Below, piece by piece: positions 37,341 to 54,344 of a DNA stretch of 64,000 nt; the stretch's first letter is position 1; each line of letters opens with the position of its first letter. Made by a program: the position numbers and the translations under genes. A model generated the notes under the pieces. The model saw only the letters and a program-made list of their open reading frames with translations, was not told the origin of the DNA and ran no database searches. The DNA comes from Marsupella aquatica (Eukaryota; Marchantiophyta): NCBI GenBank assembly GCA_973895155.1, contig OZ316897.1, forward strand, positions 19,902,001-19,966,000, given 5' to 3'.

Positions 37341-37690
37341 TGACCACCTGTAAATTGTCCTTTTAATGGGGCAAAGGTCAAGTGGAAGTCTTCTGAAGCT
37401 GAAATTTTCTAAGCATATTTTCTGATGTCTAAAATGTTACCTTACAAAGTTTGAGATTTTTCTGAGATTATTAGCTTGATTTCTGATGAGCACAAAAATA
37501 GTCAAATATTACAAATAAACTATGTATATAATTTATATATTATAAATCAACTGAAAACAGATGCTTCACTTTTGTCAAAGACACCCTTGGTAGTTTGGGC
37601 ATTAGCAATCATGACTTACCAGTTTTGGGTCCCACCTTTGGAATGACATTTCACTTTCATTTGTGAAGGACACCCTAAGTAGTTTGGGCA
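37340..37690 (+). repeat. Dispersed repeat family R2, copy 1
   Basis: Shared strings with 52215-52460 include ttctctgatgtc.aa, aagtttgagattttt, gtcaaatatta.aaa and cacttttgt.aaagaca followed by agtttgggca. Divergence is high. The flanking (caaagacacccttggtagtttgggca) is itself partly duplicated at 37655-37690. Confidence 0.6.
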
Positions 37691-37707
37691 AAAGAAGCCA
37701 CTAGTAG

Positions 37708-38028
37708 TTTGGTCAGTTGGCCAGAGGATGAGCCTAGAACCGAGAGGTCCAAGGTTCAATCCTCCCTCCACACATAAGGGGTGTGGAGGGTATGTGTGTG
37801 TGTGGGTGGGGTGTAGTGGTGGAAGTATTGATTATATCCTCAGCCCTGGTTGCCCACTTTGGGTTCTGGTTTAATCCTCTTTCCCTCCTGGTCTGGGTCC
37901 CTGTCGGATCCCTAGGTATTGTCCCCTTGTGGCTGCCCTACATAGAAATGCATGCTCCAAAGCAGGACGTCTATCCTCTGTTGGATGGGCCTGCTTTCGG
38001 TTTTCAAGGCAAAAAACAGAAACCATGA
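37708..38028 (+). mobile_element. tRNA-derived SINE-like element, copy 1
   Basis: The head has an A-box-like TGGTCAGTTGG (37710-37720) and a B-box-like GGTTCAATCC (37753-37762) at tRNA-like spacing, with gagcctagaaccgagaggtcc between. The body (gtgtgtgtgggtggggtg, cctcagccctgg, ctcctggtctggg, ggatccctaggtat) matches the copy at 49971-50476. The end, ttggatgggcctg.tttcgg..ttcaaggcaaaaaa, is A-rich in both. Frames inside are by-products. Confidence 0.75.
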
Positions 38029-39640
38029 GTAGTTTGGGCCTTAGTCTGGATGGTGTAAGTACATCGGGCCACAGTCTAGACACCACTATTTTGTGAGTAG
38101 GATGCTGTGAGTAAAGGAACCGATGTGAGGGACGAGAGGTAGACCATCAAGACAATGTTCAGCCACTGAATAGGGTAGTGACCTGGCAATGTGACTCAAA
38201 CAGGCTGCAAATGGTAACTTCCTTGTTTGTGAATCACATTTCAGTCAAACTGTTACTTGAGCCTTTTCAGAAGTTCTGCATGACTCCATCCTAGCTTTGG
38301 CTGTCCATCCACCCTTCATGTACAGCCAACCTGCCAAACAATCCCGGCTTTATTTTCAGCATTGCAAATAGGTGTAAAATCATAAAAAAAAAAACAATTT
38401 GGTCAGGGCACCTCAATACTTGACCATACTAGGATAACATTCTCCCATAACACAAGCGTTCTGGGAACTCCCATAAAACTTATGGGAGCCGATCTCCAGC
38501 AACCGTCACAAAAACCCACGGGCTCAACACTTAACCAATAATCTTAATAACTTTCCCAAAACTTAGGTGCAAAAGCAGAACCATGGAAGTACAGAAAGCT
38601 ACAATTGAAGGCATGTGGGCCTTGCACCCATGGCTGTTGCATTTGAGGTTGCAGTGGACCAAGAATGAAATAAAAAAGGATATAATAATTATGCTATGAG
38701 ACTAAGGTGAGGCCGGAACTCCTGGGGTAAGGCCGGTCCATGCTACCTCCCCTCATTTGTTAGATTCCTTAACTGGGTCCCCCATAATCAGAGTTACAAA
38801 ATAGACCACAACTAATTTTCAACCAAGGGCGAGCTTTGAGACCCCTATTGGAATCCCTGGGTCAACTGTGTAGTGAGGACCATCATAACATCAACTACAG
38901 TAGGTTACCCTAGTCCACTACAGTACATTGCCTCGAAAAAATCGGCGTGGTACAAACAGAGCCCATGGGGAACATGAAACCCTCAGCCTCATTCCACTGT
39001 CTTGTTGATGGGTTCGTGAGAAGAATCCATACACTGTACACTATAGGAACATACGTCGGAATTCTCGCAGTTGCGACCAGTTGAAAAAGGAGACTGGGTT
39101 TTTTTGCTTGATTCGGAGCTGAATTTTGGAGGCAATTGCCCTCAGAACGCACGGAGATGTGGCGTCAGGTGGACCACATGAGCTTGGGCTGCTCAGAATT
39201 GTCGGGCCAAGGCGAAATTGGCAGGCAGGATTGCCGGCTCCGAGATACAAGGTAGAGCTGTACCTTGCATGTCGGGCGTTTGCTCGTGGCATCCAAATCT
39301 GGTGGGATTTGTGACGACACACAAATCGAGAGGTTAACGTCGGTTTCCTAGTATGTAATTCCGGTGAAACTTTCTTTCGCATTCTGCATTTTTGTGCGAA
39401 TTCAATAGCGTGTTATCGTCCAAGTTGTGCTCCCTGATATGCTGTTGCTGCCTGAGTATCATGATTTGGAGTCCTGGTGTGTATTCTCCAGTTGCATGAT
39501 TGAGGACAGTACTTGTGTATGAGTTCTCCTTGCGGGAGTTTCTCGTCAATTCGATGAGGAGTTCGTAAGTGCCTGGAAGGTGGAAGTTGTGCCCCCTCGT
39601 GCTGGGGATTTGTTTGATCTCGGGCAAACATTGTAGTGGG
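38029..39640. other. Intergenic and upstream region of the F-box gene
   Basis: No gene is recognised. The promoter of the F-box gene should lie at the right end; no clear TATA box was identified. Minus-strand frames at 39041-39754 overlap one another and look accidental. Confidence 0.45.
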
Positions 39641-39648
39641 TGGTGAAG

Positions 39649-40833
39649 ATGGACCCAGAAGTGTGGAAGAATATACCAGATGAGCTGATCCCTCTAATTC
39701 TTGTGCGCTTGCCATGGTGGGGTAATCTGCAACTGAGGGGAGTTTGCAAGTCATGGAATGCGAAGCTCTCCGACCCTGAATTTTTCTCTAGGTTTAACAC
39801 TGCTCTGGCCTCTCTTCCGCACTCACTCTACGGTATCTTGAGTCCTGGGATTCTGAGCACTGCAGGAACCTGTGCTGCTGTCAACCTCATAGGGAAGCAT
39901 TACTGGAATGCACTTCCACGTCCGTCATCACTCCCTAATTTCCATGCTTCCGATTTTTTTGAGCTGCAAGCTTCTTCTGCTGGCCTCCTTCTGATGGAAG
40001 GAAAGCTCATTGAGAAAGGGAGAGTTCTCATTAACCCAGTGAACAAAACTCACAGGAGAGTACCTCCAGTGCCAACGCTTACAGAAGGGTGTTCTTCTGA
40101 GAATTACGTGGCTCGAGGAATAATCAAAGAGCACACTCAGGGGATGGTGGTGGACATCCGCACGAAAAATGTTCGAATCATTGTTCTGCAGCACCAGCCT
40201 ATCGATGGTCATGTGGTACCCACTGCAAGAAATCAAACCTTCATGAGTGATTTGGAGCTTTGGAGAATTCATGTATATGACATGGGTAGGAATGCCTGGG
40301 ACTTGGTGGCAAATTTGCAGAGTGAGCACTTGCAGAGAATCAAGGATGCCATTCTGGTAGGAGAGACTCTGTACATTCTTACCAAGCAGCCTAGCTCTAG
40401 ACACAGGCATCGACACCGGGTGTTCAAATCCTCCGGAACTGAGCTGCTTGAAGTCCCTGCTGAGATTACCATAGACATCCCCACAGTGCATATATTCCAG
40501 CATCGAGGTAATCTGATGCTAGTCGGCGGGACAGTCGTAAAGCAGAGTGGTGTTGACATATGGAGGCTGGATGAAGATAGCGACAATTGGCACAAGGTTG
40601 TGTCTATGCCAGGTGACCTGGCGGACTCTGGATGGGGGCGTAAGGATTTTCAGATAAAGACGGAAGGAGACTTCCTGTGTTTGACCAGTTATGCCAAAAA
40701 GGACGTCCTTCTTCTTGTCAACCTCGTTAAGGAAGAGTGGGAATCCGTGAGTTGTAAAAATCATTACATATACCAGGACTGGGCTTCTATCCAAACATTT
40801 CTGTGGCAACCCAGATTGGACATTGTTCTGTGA
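39649..40833 (+). CDS. F-box protein, intronless
   Basis: A single exon of 394 residues. The N-terminus (about 4-45) is an F-box: WKNIPDELIPLILVRLPWWGNLQLRGVCKSWNAKL, with the usual P at the start, L..RLP and the C.W..L end. F-box proteins link substrates to the SCF ubiquitin ligase through SKP1. The rest fits the beta-propeller part of plant F-box/kelch or F-box-associated proteins: ELWRIHVYDMGRNAWDLV, GETLYILT, GNLMLVGGTV..SGVDIWRLDEDSDNWHKV and GDFLCLTSY are spaced like propeller blades, but no canonical kelch GG pair repeats fully. The target is unknown. ATG 39649 is used because the upstream in-frame codons are GTG. Absence of introns is usual for many plant F-box genes. Confidence 0.85.
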   Translation: MDPEVWKNIPDELIPLILVRLPWWGNLQLRGVCKSWNAKLSDPEFFSRFNTALASLPHSLYGILSPGILSTAGTCAAVNLIGKHYWNALPRPSSLPNFHASDFFELQASSAGLLLMEGKLIEKGRVLINPVNKTHRRVPPVPTLTEGCSSENYVARGIIKEHTQGMVVDIRTKNVRIIVLQHQPIDGHVVPTARNQTFMSDLELWRIHVYDMGRNAWDLVANLQSEHLQRIKDAILVGETLYILTKQPSSRHRHRHRVFKSSGTELLEVPAEITIDIPTVHIFQHRGNLMLVGGTVVKQSGVDIWRLDEDSDNWHKVVSMPGDLADSGWGRKDFQIKTEGDFLCLTSYAKKDVLLLVNLVKEEWESVSCKNHYIYQDWASIQTFLWQPRLDIVL

Positions 40834-42618
40834 GATGCTGGCTGCCTGACCGTACTCGTTTTGTGGAACACTTGGGGTAAGAATTCTCTGCAAACAGGAC
40901 GAAGACCCGTCAAAGGACGTGTGAACCACTCGATGCGAACGATTTCTGCCAAGCAAGTGACACGGCAACAGGACCAAAGAGGGCCGTTCTCCACTGAAGC
41001 ACGGCACGTTGGAAATCTAATCTAGGAATGTCACATTCATTTTTATGGTGGTTGGTTGCAGCCAGATTGATAGTAGATGTGCTTGAAAGGATGCCTTGGA
41101 TGGTCTTTCGAGCGCAAGTGCCTTTGTTAATCTGTAGGGGAAGCTAGAAATTCCGGAGTCCAGCTTGACTTCTACTGCCGATCTTACCCCTTCCTGGGAG
41201 GGCAACGATCTGGGTTGTTGCCAGCAAACTCGGCAACTTCTTGATTGCGGTTTTCTCCAATGCCACCGCACTTGTCTCCTCAGTTGGCAAGGCAGCCAGA
41301 TGATCACTATCTTGTAAATTTTGTAAATTATATAGTCAGTAGATTCATTTGCAGGGGTTGCCCTGTATACAACTTTTTTCCGTGAACAGAGTACGCGTTT
41401 GATAGAACCTTCCATTGTTCTTATTACTCTGCAGGTCACGATGTTGGGATCTTTGTGATGCCCGGCATGATCAACCACCACTTCGGTCAGCACTATCATT
41501 GTTTGTACATTTTAATTTATACACTCGTTCGAGGTCCGATATAAGTTTCCTCGGCCATAAGCTAATTCTTGGAGTAGGTCCTTTGTGACAAATATCAGAG
41601 GAGGAAAGGTTTTGTGATATTTATTGTATAGTCCTATTCTATAAAGACATAATTTGCTCCCCCATCATGCGCCCTTCAAAACACAACCCGTCATGGATGA
41701 AGAAAGAGGTTTTCCTGGAAAGTGAACTTCAGAGTGATTGGGGATAAATACAGTTAAACTCCAGGTGGATTTAGCTTTCCTCATTTGCAGAATTCGGTCT
41801 ATCTTCCTGGGACAAGTTTAAGGGCACGGTGTGAAACAACAGAAAGAAGGCTTTGATATCTTGCATTTCCTCTTCAGTTAGGGTTAGGGTGTCGTAGAAG
41901 TTCTAAAGTTTTCCGTACGTGAAGGTTACTTCCCTCTAAAAAAGAACGCTTGAAATCTTGAATTTTCCCTCGAGCTCGGTGAAGAAGGTGTCGCACACGA
42001 TTGTAAAGTCTTCCATATCTGAAGGTTTTCTGTACCTGACGGTTCACTTCCAAAAAACTTCTCTGCTTTATCAGCTTGAACAAGCCTTTACCGCGAGAAA
42101 ATTACGTTTCCCTACCTGACTTCCTCGTCGAAATATTGCAGTCTCTTGAAGACGCTCTCTTGTTTCACAAGGAGTTTCACAAAGGATATATACATTAGAG
42201 TCTCAGTGCATGAAAACTAAGCAGATTCGCATTTCACAGTTGACATTTCCACATATCAGTACAAAATCCTTGGAACTTTTCCAAAATGAGAAAGCTTTCG
42301 GACAGGATCGGATTGCATTGATCGAGAATTTCTTCAGCACCGAATTAAGAAAATCAAGAATAAATTCTTCCGGGACAGAGGCCTCAGTGAGGTCTATCCC
42401 CTAATATTACAACTGCTGTTCTCTCCCTTCCTCAGCAGAAATAGAAGTAAACAAAATCGCGGTAACCGAAGAAATACCACACCTCATTCCAAGCTTCATA
42501 TATTCTCAAATTTGGCCAACCGAGCCTTGTATTTAGATTCTATGACAAGAATTTCCGTCCCAATGTGGACTCAAGGCCCACAATAAAGTAAACTGAGGTC
42601 ATCAGCCCTTGGGCCCGA
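40834..42618. other. Intergenic between F-box and CDPK genes
   Basis: Contains the converging 3' ends of both genes. A short diverged repeat (ttccgta..tgaaggttacttcc and relatives) lies at 41910-42055. The 160-codon minus frame at 41017-41499 lacks recognisable motifs. Confidence 0.5.
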
Positions 42619-47478
<4,860 letters not shown>

Positions 47479-48600
47479 TTATTCCTCCGACACTCTCATT
47501 TTCATCCTCTCTCGCTCTGCCTTCTCCCTCCCCCTTCCCAATCTTCTCTCTCGTACTTACTTATCTCATCCACTTCTCCTCCGCAATCTCTCCCTACGAC
47601 ACCTCCACCCTCCGCAGTTTGGGGAATCGCGTGCGACTCAGCCTCCTCCCCTCCAGTGGTCCACTCAGTCAGCCTCACTCTCACACACCAGTCTTGCTCA
47701 CCAATCTTCGTCCTCCCGATCTCCCCTAGTTTTCCTTGCTGCAGATCCGATCCGAGAGAGAGCGGCGTATGAATTAGGACGTACGACACAAGACAACGTA
47801 GGCAGACTGCCAAGACAGCTGAGCCAAGGATGCGAGGTAGGGAGACCGACTAGACCGGAAACAGTCCTGGTGCTGAAGCTGCAGCAGTGCAGCAGCAGGC
47901 ACTAGCCACCACCTTCACAGAAAAGTCCTGGCAACAGCAACAGAAGCTGAGATTATTATAATTGACAAGCTAAATCCTCCCACGAGAGCTCCAACCGGAC
48001 GCGTGCTATGACTTCCGCTCCTCTCCAAATCATCACAGCGTGGCGCAGACAATCTGGAGCGAGGGACGGAGCAGAGCAGCAGGAGCAGCACTACTTCTAG
48101 TGTTGGCTGACAGCCAGCAGCAAGATGAACGCCCACCGAAAGCGAATTGGATCATCATCATCATCATCAGATAGCGATCAACTCTAGAGCTCTCGGGGTC
48201 ACAACGCATCTCAAGGAAAGGTGTCTGGAGCTCTGGATCACTCTCCCTTGCAGCTCACAGCAAGACCTGTCTACTCCTGATCTACTCCTGATCAGAGCTA
48301 CAGTGATAGATGCCTGGCTGCTGGAATTCCTCGCCCTCTCTATTCTCTCCCCACCCCTCAGAAGAAACGAGGATCCAACCGATGGGAAGTGGATTGGATC
48401 GAGCCCTTGCCCGGTCAAGTCCAGAGCTCGCTGGTTCAGTTCAGCTCTGCTCTGCTCTGCTCCACTGGACGGACGGCAATCCCGCAACGAAAAGTTTCTG
48501 CACGTTTTTCTCCCTAGAATTCTTATTTTCATGTTTCCAACCTCAAAAATTTATTTTCATGTTTCCATCCACAAAATTTCATCCTTAGGCTGAGGCAACT
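47479..48600 (-). promoter_or_regulatory. Leader and promoter region of the CDPK gene
   Basis: Adjacent to the ATG (minus strand) lies a purine-rich leader in the sense direction (CT-rich on +, 47490-47760), with a (TCA)6 tract at about 48150-48168. Many overlapping frames here are low-complexity. No other gene is recognised. The transcription start is unknown. Confidence 0.4.
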
Positions 48601-48671
48601 AGAATAGGGGGTCTCAAAATCTCTCCATTTTCTCCTTTGACCACTGTCAAGGACGTTTTCCGAGGAAAAAA

Positions 48672-48870
48672 AGTGGCGGACATTAAAATGCTTGTCCGCA
48701 CTCTCCTAACCACAGACCCAAACTTGTACTTCGGGACAATTGTTTTTCCAGTTAATGGCTTGTCCGTACTCTCCTGACCGAAAAAAAAAATGGCGGAGAC
48801 TAAAATGCTTGTCAGGACGCTCCTAACCACAGACCCAAACTGGTACTTTGGGACAATTGTTTTTCCGCAA
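48672..48870 (+). repeat. Direct repeat pair of about 80 bp with hairpin motif
   Basis: tggcgga.a.taaaatgcttgtc.g.ac.ctcctaaccacagacccaaact.gtact..gggacaattgtttttcc occurs at 48674-48752 and 48791-48868. The first unit contains GCGGACA...TGTCCGC as an inverted repeat. A related stretch in opposite sense lies near 58815-58850 (catgtccgccactttttt). Confidence 0.7.
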
Positions 48871-49079
48871 ACGTGAAGGTTTGACACTCCCTAGTTGGGC
48901 TTCTCAAACCGGCTGTTTCCCCTTTTTTCAGAAAGCTGCTGCAAGAATTTCAGTCTCCAACCCTGAGCAATCCCAATTTCTAGATAAATTCAGTTAGAGG
49001 GTTTTTGGTTTGAGATGGATCACAAAATGTGCGCAAAGGTTAAGTCTATTTCATCAAGTTTTGAATAGGCAGCAACAAC

Positions 49080-49410
49080 TAATGGAGGGTGCCCTCGGGG
49101 GTTTCACTTCCACAAAAATGGCATATCACGTGCAACAAAGGATAGGGTCATTTTATTGGTTCTAAGGGAAGACTTAAGAATTTTTGTAGAAGAACAATAA
49201 GGTCTTTTAAATTCAATTTTGAGACTTATAAGAACATTAGGGTCTTTTTCATCCAATTTTTAGAATATTCCAAGAATATTCCAACTTTATAGGGGTTAAA
49301 AATTAAAAAAAATTCTTACATTTTAAGGGGTTTGAGGCCTAAAAACGTCGCAGGCAATGGGGAGGTCCCCATATAGTGAGACCCCCAAGAGGGTGCCAAT
49401 GTGTTTAGGC
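49080..49410 (+). repeat. Dispersed repeat family R1, copy 2
   Basis: Contains cacttccacaaaaatggcatatcacgtgcaacaaagg, ggtcattttattggttctaaggga and ggggaggtccccatatagtgagacc. It matches copy 1 near 4.6 kb with the blocks in the other order, and 53720-53880 in reverse complement. Confidence 0.65.
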
Positions 49411-49434
49411 AGAGTGGTTTTGGGTGTGGCTGCC

Positions 49435-49935
49435 CGTGCACTGACTGCCGGAGTTTTTTACTACCACTTGTGCTAGAACTGCAGATCCTTCTTCTGTGAC
49501 CGGGCCCGCAGCATTTCCATCATGGGAAATGGTCATGGAAGAAGTGGATTGAGACGCCCTAATGATACACTGTCTCAATCTTGCTGTTTCCCATTTTTGT
49601 CAAGTCAGCTGTCCTAGGAAATTCATGTCTGGACCTCAACCAAAAGGCAAATTTCAGGCCAATTGAATCCCTAAGGTTTCAGATGAGTTTCAACAATCAT
49701 GCTCCAGCGGGTGCACTGGGCACTGACAATTCTTGAATGGTCCCACCGATTCTTGAAGGGCTCATAAGCATTTTGCACAAAGCAAGTTTTGGTGCAGACA
49801 CTGATGCACTAACCGCAAGAGTTCATAACATTCAAGTTTTGAGGGTGCCACAGATTTTTGTCCATGACCTGGCCAGCAACATTTTTGTCATAGGAAACCT
49901 CTATTGAGCTTGTTTGAGACACCCTAATAGTCCAG
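49435..49935 (+). repeat. Diverged direct duplication, about 355 bp apart
   Basis: tg.tgcactgac.gc..gagtt...ttctgtgacc.ggcc.gcagcattt.tcat.ggaaa ... ttgagac.ccctaat appears at about 49435-49575 and 49785-49935. The two copies are heavily mutated, so this is a moderate-confidence reading. Confidence 0.5.
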
Positions 49936-49970
49936 AACAAGCAAACCCAAGTCCAACAAAACAATTGGCT

Positions 49971-50476
49971 TCGGTCAGTTGGCCAGTCAGGGGATTAGAC
50001 TAGAACCTAGAGATCCTAGGTACAATCTCTCCTCCACATGCAAGGGATGTGTGTGTGTGGGGGTTGGTTTCTCCTCAGCCCCTGGCTCGTCTGCCTTGGG
50101 GCTATGGTTCAACTCTCTACCCCTCCTGGTCTGGCGGATCCCTGGGTATGATCCCTCCACACTTAGTGGCTGGCCGGTCCTGAGGAGCACATCATATGTC
50201 TGTCATTGTTATGTCCAGTTCCGATGTTCATTTCTGGAACAACTTCATTTCTGTAGGTTAATCACCTTGCAGCTTCATTCGTCGCGCACATCCCGCGAAA
50301 GTGGGAAGCCGAGAAGGAATATGCAGCACACATCCGGCAAAAATGGGAAGCCGAGAAGGAATATGCACCGCTTATCTGCTTCCACGGCCACCATCATTAC
50401 AATGCCCTGGAGCACAGTGTCTAGTATGTGTTGGATGGGTCTCATTTCGGTTTCAAGGCAAAAGAAAAGGAAAAAT
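49971..50476 (+). mobile_element. tRNA-derived SINE-like element, copy 2
   Basis: A-box-like CGGTCAGTTGG (49972-49982) and a decayed B box GGTACAATCT (50019-50028), then gtgtgtgtggggg, tcctcagcccctgg and ctcctggtctgg.ggatccctggg as in copy 1, ending in ggatgggtctcatttcggtttcaaggcaaaagaaaagg. It is about 185 bp longer than copy 1, owing to extra sequence at about 50215-50420. That extra part includes a 42-bp tandem pair (tgggaagccgagaaggaata at 50302 and 50344). Confidence 0.7.
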
Positions 50477-50499
50477 AGTGCGAGACAACACAAATAACA

Positions 50500-51260
50500 T
50501 ATAGAGTGATCCCTGTAAGCACAAATAGGAGGGGACAATACGAAAAACAATTCCCTAGAGAGACGGAAACAAATTCGTCCGTACGTTCTCTCTCTCGGTC
50601 GGCTCAAGTGCGGGAGGTGAAACATATCATTCCGTCCAATTGGACAGACGGAGCGAACGCCGGGGCAGGGACGGGGGGAGCCCCAGAGGGCGAGACTGCC
50701 GGTCAGGGGGCAGGGGGTGAGAGCAGGGGCGGGGCCAGCGGCATGGGAGCCGCGGACGGGGTAGGGCGCCAGGGCGTGAGGAGGGCAGGTACGCCAAAAT
50801 GAACAGAGACAGAGTTTACAAGGGAAGGAAGTGCGGGCAGGTCCCTTGGTGCAAACATTTTTGGCCGACGGGCAGCTTGAATAAAAATAATATGACGGCC
50901 GTAGACCAGTGGGTCAGTGGGTGGGGACGGACGGCGTGACCGTGGGCAGAGGATCACAGACGGCGAGAGGTGCGACCCATTCTGCCCGCTACACGTCAAA
51001 TTGTCCCCAAGGGAGAAATGGCGGAGGGCACAGAGGTACGGCACGGAGAACGGGCAGAGAACGGCCGGCCCGCTCCCGTTCCAACCTGTAAAAAATGTGC
51101 AGTCCCAAGTCGTTGTACCGGGCCACATTTCTGTTGGGCAGGGGAAACATTTACACGTGCGTGAATTGGCGAATCATTCTTCGCGGTCAGTGGAAGACGA
51201 GCGGCGGGCAAAGGGAGGTGTCAGCTGTGTCGACTTCCGGAGCTGCCCTCTGTGAAATTC
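50500..51260. other. GC-rich block, no recognised gene
   Basis: 50640-51100 is strongly G-rich on the + strand (gggacggggggagcc, gtcagggggcagggggtgag) and CpG-rich. Several overlapping frames exist on both strands (for example 50506-50802 +), all Gly/Arg/Ala-rich without family likeness, as expected from composition. It could be a degraded repeat; G-quadruplex-type runs are visible. Confidence 0.5.
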
Positions 51261-51408
51261 TGTGAATGTCTAAAGTGTGGGATATCGAAGTAATCGAAGC
51301 CTTGTACTGTACGATCGCCTGGCAACCAGCTCATGTTGAATTGGTGAAACAACCCCACTCTTTAAATGTGCCAATATTCTGATATGAGGTGAAATGGTTG
51401 GAATGATA

Positions 51409-51550
51409 AACCAGAGATACTGGATGGACCCCCAAAATCAAAAGTGATGGAACCCATGAGTGATCCACAACCTTTATGATAACCGAGAAATACTGGATGG
51501 ACCCTCAAAATTAAAAGTGATGGAACCCATGAGTGATCCATCTCCTTTAT
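51409..51550 (+). repeat. Two tandem units of about 72 bp
   Basis: aacc.agagatactggatgga, then ccctcaaaat.aaaagtgatgg and aacccatgagtgatcca, begin at 51409 and 51481. Related wording (cccatgagtgatcca; ggggtcc.t.aaataaca) appears near 53525-53700 and 51590, defining dispersed family R3. Confidence 0.8.
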
Positions 51551-51769
51551 ATAGACCTTAGGTCATCATACCGATATATATATCATGGGATTCCTGGGGT
51601 CCATTAAATAACAGTTTTGAATCTAAATCAAGTATGCGCAAAACTGATCATCCAGATAGAGTTATGGGGTGTCAATCATCTATGCTCCCAACACCTCCAG
51701 TGGAAACTGCTAAGATAGGCCAGGTGGGCCTCTGTAGGTAATTAACTCTTTAACTGATCATCCTGGCCT

Positions 51770-52110
51770 GACCCTCCTTATAAGCAAACATTTTGGACTA
51801 CCTTGACAGATTTCTTATATCAAGGGTTTGCTTATCCCGATATAAACAAAATAATAGGACTTTGATTATATGGTAACTGATCACACTAGGATGGTCCCTC
51901 AACAGCGGACCCTCCTTACAAGCAAACATTTTGGAGCACCTTAGTTAACAGATTTCTTATATCAAGGGTTTGCTTATCCTGATATAAACAAAGTAATATG
52001 ACTTTGATTATAGGGTAACTGATTACACTATGATAGCCCCTCTACGGCGGACCCTCCTTACAAGCAAACATTTTGGAGCACCTTAACAGATTACTTCTGT
52101 CAGTCAATTT
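51770..52110 (+). repeat. Minisatellite, about 2.4 units of 138-142 bp
   Basis: gaccctcctta.aagcaaacattttgga begins at 51770, 51908 and 52050; each full unit also holds agatttcttatatcaagggtttgcttatcc.gatataaacaaa and gactttgattata.ggtaactgat. The high similarity suggests recent expansion. Confidence 0.9.
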
Positions 52111-52214
52111 AAACTGGGAATAAGTGGCCTATGACTGTTAGAAGGACACTTCAGTTTTGCTAAGGATCAATGCCTCTATTAGTTTTTCCAGCACCCCAAC
52201 CCACTGTAAACTCT

Positions 52215-52460
52215 TGGTTTTTAGTGCATTTATTTTGGAGAACTTTTGGATATACATTTAATCTCAAAAACTTTCCAGCATGTTCTCTGATGTCCAATCT
52301 ATTACCCCAAGTTTGAGATTTTTTGGAGATATTTGCTCCATTTCTGGCTAGGGTAAAAATGGTCAAATATTATAAACCAACTGTTAATGGACAGTTCACT
52401 TTTGTGAAAGACATTGTGAGTACTTTGGGCAATGACTTACCACAGGGTGAACTAATTAAA
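52215..52460 (+). repeat. Dispersed repeat family R2, copy 2
   Basis: Matches the block order of 37340-37690: ttctctgatgtccaa, aagtttgagattttttggagat, ggtcaaatattataaa, cacttttgtgaaagaca, actttgggcaatgacttacca. No coding. Confidence 0.6.
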
Positions 52461-53510
52461 CCGACTACAAACAGTCAGAAGTCCATTTACATACCAGTTT
52501 CCTGTCAGAACTGTGAGATACTACCAGAGTCTATATAGACATTCTGTGGCACTCCATCTAGGGCCCAACTCGCTTGTGCAGGTCCTCAGAAATGTGGCCC
52601 TTAGCCGCAGTAAAATCTTAGGCAAGAAGGAGATCTCAGTTCTTATCAAGTGCAATGTTGGGCAGCGGGAATGACAGCTCATGTGTCTCTTGAGCTCAAA
52701 TAATCCTATCTACAAATAAGCAGGTCTGAGTTGTTTTTATTTGAAAGTTGAAGGTCGGGATCTGCAAGGGCCAGGAACTTTCCGGCCCTTGCCCTGGGGA
52801 CCCCAAATCTCTGCGGCCAGACCTGGCACAAGAGGGGGTGATGCCAGAAAAGTCTCGGACATACACATACTCACACCACTCCAGTCGAGGGCCACATGTG
52901 AAGGACCGTGCGCATGCAAGTAGGGCATAAGCTTTGGAAATCCCCCAGAATTCACAGCAAACCCCTAGGTCCATTGGGGCTTTATTTTCTTAATTTTGAC
53001 CAATGCAGGACAAGAAAGTAAAACGCAAATCTAAAAATAGTCACAGCCACACCATAATAAGGGTCGATCTTGCTGGATAGAATGGGATATCATGATTTTG
53101 AATGGGTGGAATTGAATAAACCCAAGGAAGAATTATTAGCAAGCCACAACAAGACAGATGGCTTGAGGTGGGGCCCAGCTGAAAATCGTGTCAAGTATAA
53201 ATATACTCTATTACTCTAGGCAATTTTTTTAATTAAGGAAACCTGTTTACATCAGCGATGACATGATCCACGCCCTCCTCGGTCAGAGTGTCAGTCTCAC
53301 CCATAGTTGTGAATGTGTGCACGCATACCATCATCTTCATCAATACCATATAGTGTGGTATGGTATGCAAACTTGGGCACGCACCCACTTTCTGCCCACG
53401 GGCAGGCAGGCATTAATTAATAATTATGCTCTGCTGACCACGTCCTACCCAGCGATGGCGAGTTGGAACACAGCTACATTCCAAACTACTTTTACTGGAG
53501 AAAATTCTAG
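52461..53510. other. Intergenic, nothing recognised
   Basis: The frames at 52696-52974 on both strands overlap one another and are unlike any family I know. Confidence 0.5.
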
Positions 53511-53514
53511 AGAT

Positions 53515-53720
53515 ATGCATGATAGACCCCATGAGTGATCCAGAGTGTTGATGGATCTTAAATCAAGACACCAAAATCTTAACATGTTGCTTTGATAAAC
53601 TCCATGAGTGTTCAGACTCTTGATGGACCTTAAATAACATACCCAAAATCTCATGGGGTCCTTCAAATAACATGTTTTAATTAAGGGGTCCATCAAGTAC
53701 ACCTCTCACAAAATTTGCTA
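53515..53720. repeat. Dispersed repeat family R3 copies
   Basis: ccatgagtg.tc.aga.t.ttgatgga.cttaaat is repeated twice (53528 and 53612), followed by catggggtccttcaaataaca, which resembles 51585-51610. Strings also echo 25440-25520. Confidence 0.5.
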
Positions 53721-53880
53721 GATTACATCTGTAATATTAATGGAATATTCCAGAAATAAGATGTCTTATAACTCTAAAAAATGGATTTTAAACACCATAT
53801 TGTTCTTCCATACATTTTTAATAGTCCTCCCTTAGAACCAATAAACTGACCCATGCTTTGTTGCAGCCACATCGAGATGT
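53720..53880 (-). repeat. Dispersed repeat family R1, copy 3 (reversed)
   Basis: The reverse complement reads gcaacaaagcatgggtcag, tttattggttctaagggagg, gaagaacaata and gaatattcca in the same order as copy 2 at 49125-49275. Confidence 0.65.
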
Positions 53881-54344
53881 GCTGTCTAAGCAGAAATGAG
53901 ACCCCAATACTTTGTCTCCTTGATACAAGAAATCTTCATTTATTGAATTTCATTTCAAAAGATTTTTGGTCTGGAATCTTTATGGACCCCCATTAGGGGT
54001 CTCTTGCAAATTCTCTGCCATGAGGTTGCGCCACATCATCACAACTAACCACAAACAGGAATGATCTTACTTTTAACAATAACAAATGTGCACATTCTTG
54101 TTTGTGGCAAAAGCAACGTAATTTTTGGGACGCCATGCAAAAAATACTAAACGTAAAAAAAACCAAAATACAAAGGAAGAGATGTCATTTAGTAAAACAA
54201 AGTTACAATTTTGATGTTTATCAAAGATATATCAGTGTTTTATATCAAAATGTTTGTATTTTTTAATTGTTTACAAGATTGAAAAAATTGATCGATAGAA
54301 ATGTACATAATTAAAACCCATTTGGCTTCACATTGTAAAACTAA

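Noticed and set aside
37753-37762. A functional tRNA gene
   Set aside because: Only promoter-box-like motifs are present; no cloverleaf could be drawn, and the sequence recurs as part of a longer repeat.
41017-41499. 160-codon minus-strand frame
   Set aside because: No motif, Arg/Ser-rich, between two converging genes; likely chance.
50506-50802. 98-codon plus-strand frame in the GC-rich block
   Set aside because: Gly/Ala/Arg-rich composition follows from G-rich DNA; overlapping frames on the other strand are equally open.
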